In this document: in pieces, positions 57,541-64,000 of the stretch
How the letters are laid out: each line of letters opens with the position of its first letter
Numbering within the stretch: the first letter of the stretch is position 1
Source of the DNA: Vigna angularis
Taxonomy: Eukaryota; Streptophyta; Magnoliopsida; Fabales; Fabaceae
Direction of reading: 5' to 3'
Assembly: GCF_016808095.1 (NCBI RefSeq)
Contig: NC_068970.1
Coordinates: 12,816,501 to 12,880,500 of the forward strand
Length of the DNA stretch: 64,000 nt
Translations under genes and position numbers: made by a program
Notes under the pieces: model-generated
What the model was told of the DNA's origin: nothing
Database searches by the model: none
The model's input: only the letters and a program-made list of their open reading frames with translations

Positions 57541-59930
57541 TCTCTCTAAAACTTAAGTCTCTACCTTTTCTCCTTCTTCTTTCTAAAAATTCTTCATCTC
57601 CTTTCATCTTTTCTTCAACTAGCCACAGTCTGAGCAATTTTGGGAGTCAAGATCTTCTTTTCCACTGATAAAAAATCAAGCTTAGAGTCAGTAAGTTCAT
57701 GCTCTTCTTAGAAATTTTGTTTCCTGACACATGTAAGCTAAGTTTCTGGTTGCATGTGTTCATCAACTTCTTATTTCTGATCACTTTTCTGGTATTTTGG
57801 GTTGGTCTGTTACCGAAGATCGGTGATAAGACCAAATTTATGAAGTGGTAGAGTTGTTCGGTCCGGTTAAGAGATAAGAGAAACTAGATAGTTTAATTAC
57901 TTATCTTTGATGTATGAAAAGATTGTTGATGATGTTGCATGTATGAGAAATTTAATGATTTTGTGTACGGTTGAGTTGGTGTGGACTATTAAATGGTTGT
58001 GTTCATGTTGATTGTATTTATGCTGAGTTCTGGTTCATAGCCGTGTGAATTGTGATGAAGTGAGATAGTGAAATTGGAGCAATTATGTTCGGTGTGATTG
58101 TGGTTGGTATAAAGAATCTGGGTAAGTGGTTTAAGACTTGTTATAACCTTTGAGTCACTCAAAACGGTACTAAAACTAGGAAATCTGCTTCTTGGTTATT
58201 GAGTTCATGACTCTGCATAATTGAATCTCAAATCTGAGATGAAACTCTCTTAATGATGTTAGAAATGTTTTAGATGTTCGTAGTACATCGTATAGGATGT
58301 TTGATACAAGATTGGAGGATTGGAAGTTGGAAGATTGTAGTGAATTTGGTAAGGATTGGTGTTTATTATAATTCTGCAGAATTAAGTAGTTCGTTGAGGG
58401 TCTTTAATTGACCGTTCGACTTATCTCTAGTGCTCGATCTTAACTGAGTTCTGTTATTGTGGATTCTCAGTTAATAACTGCTCGGTCTAGTGTTGATTCT
58501 TAATTTAATATAGCGTTATGTCTGTCATAGGCTGTAACTGTTATTGACCGCTCGGTCTCAGTAATGCTCGGTGATGCTCTAAGCACTTGGTCTCGTCATA
58601 TTACCAAATGTAATTGAAATTGAAACTAAGCTAAGAGTATTTGGTTCTCTTAGATTTTGGTTATAAGCTTTAGTATTTGGTTATGTCTAATTATAGATGT
58701 TCTATAGTATTCAGTCAAATCTTTGGATTTTGTCTAGTAAATATCATGTTCGTTCATGTTCACCATAGGGAAACAATATTCCGTTCGGTCATGTTCACCA
58801 TAGGGAAATCATATCCCATACGATCATGTTCGCAGATAGGAGGTGTTCTACCATTAGGTTTTGTTCATAATAAGTGTTGATATTTCCAAGTCAGTTGTGC
58901 TCAATGGTGATGTTTGTGTTACTGTTCAATTTGAAGTTATTTAAAGGTGTTATAGATGAGGAAATATGTTGTTAATGAGGTATGGTATTTAAAATGTGAT
59001 ATGAATGGAATATTATGGATATGAAGGAGTATTCCAGGGAGGAATATTTTAGGATTGGTTATTGAATAGTAAAGTATGAATATGGTTATGCTTAGCTGGC
59101 GTTTATCCTGATATTCTGTGATTACTCATTCTCAAGTAGAGAGGAGTAAATCATGTGTGAGAATGGCAGGAGGTCCTAGCCCATAAGGTGAACTTGGGCG
59201 AGGTATAACGAACTAACCTCGGGTTGCAGCTGTTGAGGGCATCCCAGCTACTATATCACCCAAGTACAAAAACGTCGTAGCTACACAGAATTCATATAGT
59301 CGAGACAGTCAGAGTAAAAGTGGTCGGTCATTGCATGTATTATATGTTCGGTCATTGTTGGAAATGTATGTTTGGTTGTTGCATGATTAACATGTTGGTT
59401 TTAACTACTCTTTTGTTTGTCTGATGTATATGTTATCATAGTTAATTAAATTACACTAGTTTACCCTTATTTTCCTGTCTTGTCATGTTGTCTGTTCGGT
59501 CGTTCTTGTCATTGCAATGATCACCCTGTGGGTGTGAGCAGAAGATATTGAGGGTTCTTTGGAGCGTGCACTAGCTGGAAAGGATGGTTTTCGCTAAGAG
59601 TAAGACTGTTCGATCTTGTGCTTGTTTTTGCAGTTAGTATAGGACCGTTCGATTTAATACACTGTTTGTAGGACCGTTCGGTGTAATACACTGTTTGTAG
59701 GACCGTTCGGTGTAATACACTGTTTGTAGGATCGTTCGGTCGATACACCTCTTGTATGACCGATCGGTCTATTTTTATAATTTTTATTAGTGTAGGTTTG
59801 TGTAAAGTTTTTAATTTATGATTATTTTAGGAAAACTATAAGTTAGCTTTATTTCCTGTAACTGTTCTATATTATTGTAAATGTAAGAACTCTTAAGTAT
59901 AGTTTACAACTATAACTTTGGGATGTTACA
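57541..59930 (+). mobile_element. Ty3/gypsy-type LTR, plus orientation (start tentative)
   Basis: The 3' edge is clear: ...ACTTTGGGATGTTACA, then a PBS-like sequence. The 5' edge is not defined. It carries numerous GACCG(T/C)TCGGTC-type motifs and a five-unit 29-bp repeat near its end. It also carries blocks inverted relative to 54483-56249 (GGCAGGAGGTC, ACCTCGGGTTGCAGCTG, CACCCAAGTAC-type). It is the same LTR family in the opposite orientation. Confidence 0.65.
59639..59765. repeat. 29-bp tandem repeat with GACCGTTCGGT core
   Basis: Unit TAGGACCGTTCGGTGTAATA followed by CACTGTTTG. Unit starts at about 59640, 59669, 59698 and 59727, the last with substitutions, followed by a further partial copy. 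Confidence 0.92.
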
Positions 59931-59934
59931 TTAA

Positions 59935-60150
59935 TGGCATTAGAGCAGTTAGTTCCTAAAACGACCTGCGAGTTATGGGTTTGTCGTGTCTTTCCTATGG
60001 AAAGTTGAGTCTAAATGGTATGTTCTACTATTTCCTCCAAGTTTAGATGGTAAAATTTTAGTTAAAAATGGAGTTTTGAGAATAGAGAATGTCTTGATAG
60101 AAGTAATGAGGGTGCACACTCATGACTTTTACCGGAGATGATTTTTTATG
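59935..60150 (+). mobile_element. PBS-like site and start of a gypsy internal region
   Basis: TGGCATTAGAGCAG differs at two bases from the initiator-Met PBS TGGTATCAGAGC. The following 200 bases match, in inverse orientation, the region next to the PBS at 46.0-46.57 kb, for example GAGGGTGCACACTCATGAC. The element decays after about 60150. Confidence 0.7.
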
Positions 60151-61311
60151 AAAAAAAAAAGTAGAGCATTGAAAATGGAAGAAAGTAGATGATAAAAAAA
60201 AGAGAAGAATATTATTGAGTATGTAATAATCATTTAGGTTACAAGATAAGGTTTAAATAAGAGAAAGCTAAGATACAAATGATAGGAAATTGACAGAAAA
60301 ATGATTTAAAGAAAAAGAAAAAAATTATGTGATATTGACACTCAGTGGGCTTGATGTACTTGTTGGGTTTAACAAGGAGGTTCATCGAAGAAACACAAAC
60401 ACTAATGAGATATGAGTTAACCATATAAGGGATTGACATCACTACCTACCTAAAATCTTAAAGCAATGGGTTAATGGATCTTACATATTTATATAGTGCT
60501 CTACTTACTTATTTCTATCTAATATGAGACTTAGACTCACACTTGAATTCCCAACAGGAGACATAACATTGTTTTTAAGAATTTATATATTATGAGAACA
60601 CCCCTCAAACTGGGTGTATATGTTTTGAATTCCCAACTTTGAAACATAAAGGAGAAAAAACAGTAAGAGGAACTCTCTTAGTTAGGATATCAAGTAGTTG
60701 TTGATTTGTTTGAATTAAAGAAACTTGACCAGACCTTGTTGAACTATTTCTTTCATGGTATGACTGTTAAGATACGCCAAATATTCTATTAAAGGATATT
60801 AGGCAATCAAATATTGTGTTAATTATAATTTAGATATTATAATTTGTGCAGATTTGTGCCCACAGAATTATTCTTTAAACTTTTTATTAATGACAATATA
60901 TTTTCATATGTTTAGTGTGTTTATGAAAGACTTGGAGGTAATCTTTATGACAGAGGGATTATTACAATACACGACAAGAGGTTGAAAACTAGATAAGCAG
61001 ATATCTTCCATGACATTTGATAGTGAATTGTTTCTTTGATCTCCAACATGTAAGAGAATCACCAAAGTGAATGATGTAACCCGTATCAAATTATATAGTA
61101 TTGATACATTAATGGGATGAAACATATTAACTTAGGTTTTTCATGACATATGTGATATTGGGTTTTGTGTTGGTTAAGTAAATGTGTTTTTCAATAAGCT
61201 TTTTATTTTCAATTTGTTCTCCATCTCCAAACAACAGTTTTTTATTAGTCCTAACAATCTCAAAACTAAGAAAATAAATTTTAATATTAAAATTTAAACC
61301 AACATTTTTAG

Positions 61312-61355
<44 letters not shown>

Positions 61356-61870
61356 TATAAAGATATGTAAATGACCATTTTGTATTTTCATTTCATTCTT
61401 GTTTTATGTGAGCTAAGTTGAACTACTTTTTGTACTTTTACATCACTCAGTTTTATTTGATTGGTACTTTGCTTTCTTATTATTTATCAAATCATAAAGA
61501 AATGAAACTATTCACCAAAAAATATTTATGAAACTTAATAATTAACTTCAAAAAGTTACGTTAAATGTTATATAAATTAATATTTAACATATGATTAATC
61601 TTATAAATCCTAAAATTTTATTTGTACAACATTCTCAAGCCAAATTATGAAATTAAGTTACAAATTTCTAAATATAATTCTGAAATTATTTTTCAGAAAG
61701 AATACTTTCGTAAAAAAGAGCGAGATAAAAAAAACAGTGCCAATAAAATTACCCTTCAGCCGTGCGTGTTTGGCCGAAAAGCTGTCACGTGCCTCCCCTG
61801 AGATTCCAATTCAATCAATTTATAGAAAAAACGTCCAAAATTGAAACTATTATTTAGTCAGGCAAATAAA
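60150..61870. other. AT-rich stretch, no gene recognised
   Basis: Only short frames. A (TA)n tract lies at 61313-61349. The last ~150 bases contain CACGTG (about 61787) and a TTTATAG TATA-like word (about 61820) before a short ORF, which might be promoter-like. Confidence 0.4.
61313..61349. repeat. (TA)n microsatellite
   Basis: About 18 TA dinucleotides. Confidence 0.95.
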
Positions 61871-61879
61871 AACAAAAAA

Positions 61880-61984
61880 ATGGAGAGTTCTACATTATTC
61901 TTCGATTCAGATTTCGGTTCCAACTTTGATTTTGGTGCTTTCGAATATTTGGTCAAACCCACAACAAAAGTCCATTACCATTAG
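61880..61984 (+). CDS. Possible 34-residue ORF of unknown function
   Basis: From the ATG after an A-run it reads MESSTLFFDSDFGSNFDFGA, then FEYLVKPTTKVHYH, then TAG. It is acidic and Phe-rich. A CACGTG G-box and a TATA-like word lie within 100 bases upstream. I do not recognise it. It could equally be the truncated N-terminus of a larger protein or chance. Confidence 0.2.
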   Translation: MESSTLFFDSDFGSNFDFGAFEYLVKPTTKVHYH

Positions 61985-61989
61985 CTAAG

Positions 61990-63565
61990 GACTTTACATT
62001 ACAATCTTACTATTATTTGTTTTTTCCTTCTTGTCCAAGTAACTAAGCCACGCATTTTGACTTTTCAAGAATGCCTTTCGGAAGTCCTCTAAACATCAGT
62101 ACACCCCTTTTGATTCCTTTCTCAATCCTCTACCAAGTACCAAAGATTCCATAAATTTTCATGCAACTTGCCATGCACACGACCACCCATATGGGAGTGG
62201 AGAACGAAGAAAAACTAAATTTATAAATATAATAACTCTAGTGAGGATAGGATAAAATGACGATCTTGACAAGATGAACTGACTTACTATACTAAAACAA
62301 ATATATTTCATCAGTTCAATTTTTTACCCGAACATAATCCAATCCATCCTTTTACTCCATTAACATCCCAGGGAAGCACAATTCTAATCAAAGACTTTTT
62401 ATCTTGTACATGCAGTCAAAGACTTTTGAATTTGAGTTGGCTAATTCAAGTATACAAGGTCATTAAATTCTAAACCATGGAAACAGATGCGCGACGCGAA
62501 ACAATTTGGATGTACGCATTAAACCCAAAATGAACAATCTCTTGATTTGATTTTCAGAGTTTATCAAACTACAAAGAACTCCGGTGTCCGTAGCCAATGA
62601 GCATAGATAAAGGAACACTTGAAGTCGACAAATTGCAGCCACCATGGTAAAGGTATATTTATTTCAACCCGTAACTGTAACTAGCTAGAAAGAAAAAGAA
62701 TCACCTATATCCCATAATATGAGCATATCATCCTAGAAGCAAATTAAAAGGTCTAAAAAAATTATGCTCTACTTCTTACTCCGTAGTTTCACTTGCCCAC
62801 CTCAATGTAAGTTTGGTTAGTATTACGAGCATTGTGTTTCTTCAAGTATTCTTCTATTCACTTCGTGTAATAGCTAATAGAACTCATGAACAATCATGGC
62901 GTTCATGCTACTGGCTGTCCCCTTGCTCTTCTTTCCCCTTGCCCTTGTTTACCCTTGTTTGCTTTAAAGCTTGCAGGTGTTTTCTGAAAAAAAACATATT
63001 CAGCAAGGTAGGTTAGCAACCTATTCATGACCAAAATAAGATAAGACACGAAAACTATCTAGTTCATACTGTAAAAAGGCTTTATATAAATTACGCAATT
63101 TCGAAGCCAAGTTAGATTTTATCACTGTAAATGATATCTTACTCTCGCACTTCAATAGCCTGAAATACGGGCTAGCTCTTGTTCTTAACAATAACAATAC
63201 AGACAATATTTCATACACATAATTAAACGAAGACAACAGAATCAACGGGACCAATTTTTGAATCAGTTTTATCTTTCTTTCCAAAGGAGGGTGTTTTAAG
63301 TATATAATTTCAATCATACATTCAAGCAATTCATCATTTAACAATAATGTTAGACAACTTTGTCGGTCCAGCCATTTGACACCTTAATTGAAGAAAATTT
63401 TAGTCATTCATGATGATCTCTTTCTACAGCTTACTTACAGTTGGTTTATAATAGTTCAAAGATAATTTTGTATGAACCAAGTGAATACTTTACAATTTCA
63501 AAGCGTTCAGAAAACATAATGCGAGATGTCGTCTTGGTGTAATTAGCACAATGAGTATTACTAAC
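61990..63565. other. AT-rich stretch, no gene recognised
   Basis: Short frames only. The right part may be the 3' flank of the minus-strand RST-domain gene. Confidence 0.45.
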
Positions 63566-63689
63566 TTCATTCACAACAAGACCATTATGTTCAATGGTTT
63601 TAACCTCCTAGACAAATAAATCTGCCACGACAAACATTCTTTAAACTTAGGAAGATCATATCATCACAAAGAGGATAGGACAGATGTAC

Positions 63690-63785
63690 CTTGGCTCTGA
63701 AAGATCTGATGATGGAAACTAGCAATTTGTCACTTGCTATATTTCTCACTCTCTGTATCATCTCATGCCGAGAAATCTTCAATTC
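63690..63785 (-). CDS. RST-domain exon of an SRO-like gene (partial, window edge)
   Basis: A minus-strand exon of exactly 32 codons: ELKISRHEMIQRVRNIASDK, then LLVSIIRSFRAK. It is preceded by a long pyrimidine tract with TTTGCAG and followed by a GTACAT donor. It matches the second half of the RST domain (KISRxExxxxxRxIxGDxLLxxxIxxxR) found in RCD1/SRO inactive-PARP proteins and TAF4. In SROs this domain binds transcription factors in stress and development responses. A possible last exon runs 63621-63571 (acceptor GGCAG, reading IYLSRRLKPLNIMVLL, stop). Upstream exons (PARP-like, WWE) would lie beyond the right edge; I could not identify one in 63800-64000. No defect is visible in the piece seen. 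Confidence 0.75.
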
Positions 63786-64000
63786 CTGCAAAGCAAAAAA
63801 AAAAAATCACTCAATATCATATGTATCGATTACACAAAATAGAGTGCAAGGGCTAACTCTGGAATATAGCAAGATGTTTTTTTATTTATTTTTGAAGAAT
63901 ATTTTACCCAAATAAACCCAGAAAAATATCTTTAAAAGGTAAAATGGATTTTTAAGGCTACATCAAGATAGCATTGCTATGGCGCGCCAAAAGCCACTAG

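Overview
This is a gene-poor, AT-rich stretch of plant nuclear DNA. The evidence is spliceosomal GT-AG introns, Ty1/copia, Ty3/gypsy, LINE-L1, CACTA and Mutator-like elements, and plant-only protein families (TCP, PORR, DUF641, RST/SRO, proton pump interactor, TIR-NBS-LRR-type LRR). The LTR and LRR style resembles legumes, perhaps Phaseoleae such as Vigna or Phaseolus; that placement is inference. I found no complete, intact protein-coding gene. Nearly every recognisable coding stretch is a broken or captured fragment.

Layout. 0-9.6 kb: a decayed MITE, a truncated minus-strand Ty1/copia gag-integrase, a clean foldback MITE with 9-bp target duplication (6034-6401), and a relic LTR element with minisatellite-like repeats. 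9.6-16.7 kb: a 2.04-kb foldback element, a related short element beside it, a symplekin-like exon, a ~210-bp tandem array related to repeats in the foldback arms, and a broken proton-pump-interactor first exon. 19.66-25.88 kb: a young complete LTR retrotransposon (652-bp LTRs, 5-bp TSD, PBS, PPT) with no gag-pol. It carries a 79-bp tandem array, a ubiquitin-like fragment joined to a 3'-5' exonuclease fragment, and a nested Mutator-like foldback. 26.1-27.0 kb: a second foldback of the same kind carrying a CYC/TB1-class TCP fragment. 28-34.3 kb: LINE relic, CACTA MITE and a CACTA transposase N-terminus with subterminal repeats. 35.3-36.2 kb: a foldback carrying a PORR/DUF641 chimera. 37.5-38.8 kb: a third large GGTTTAAT foldback. 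38.9-42.6 kb: a CDK-like (IBS1-type) kinase pseudogene. 43.9-49 kb: a minus-strand gypsy LTR with leader. 50.9-51.4 kb: a TNL-type LRR fragment. 54.5-60.1 kb: two related gypsy LTRs in opposite orientation. 63.6-63.8 kb: an exon of an RST-domain (SRO-like) gene at the right edge.

The unifying theme is capture of host gene pieces. At least three independent elements carry identifiable fragments of cellular genes, and two of those are chimeras of two unrelated genes. The foldback elements share GGTTTAAT...ATTAAACC ends and 9-10-bp target duplications, pointing to one Mutator-like mobilising system. The ubiquitin-exonuclease chimera lies inside an LTR retrotransposon, in the element's own sense orientation. 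Small tandem repeats next to the 3' LTR, and GACCGNNCGGTC-type palindromes in the LTRs, recur in different families.
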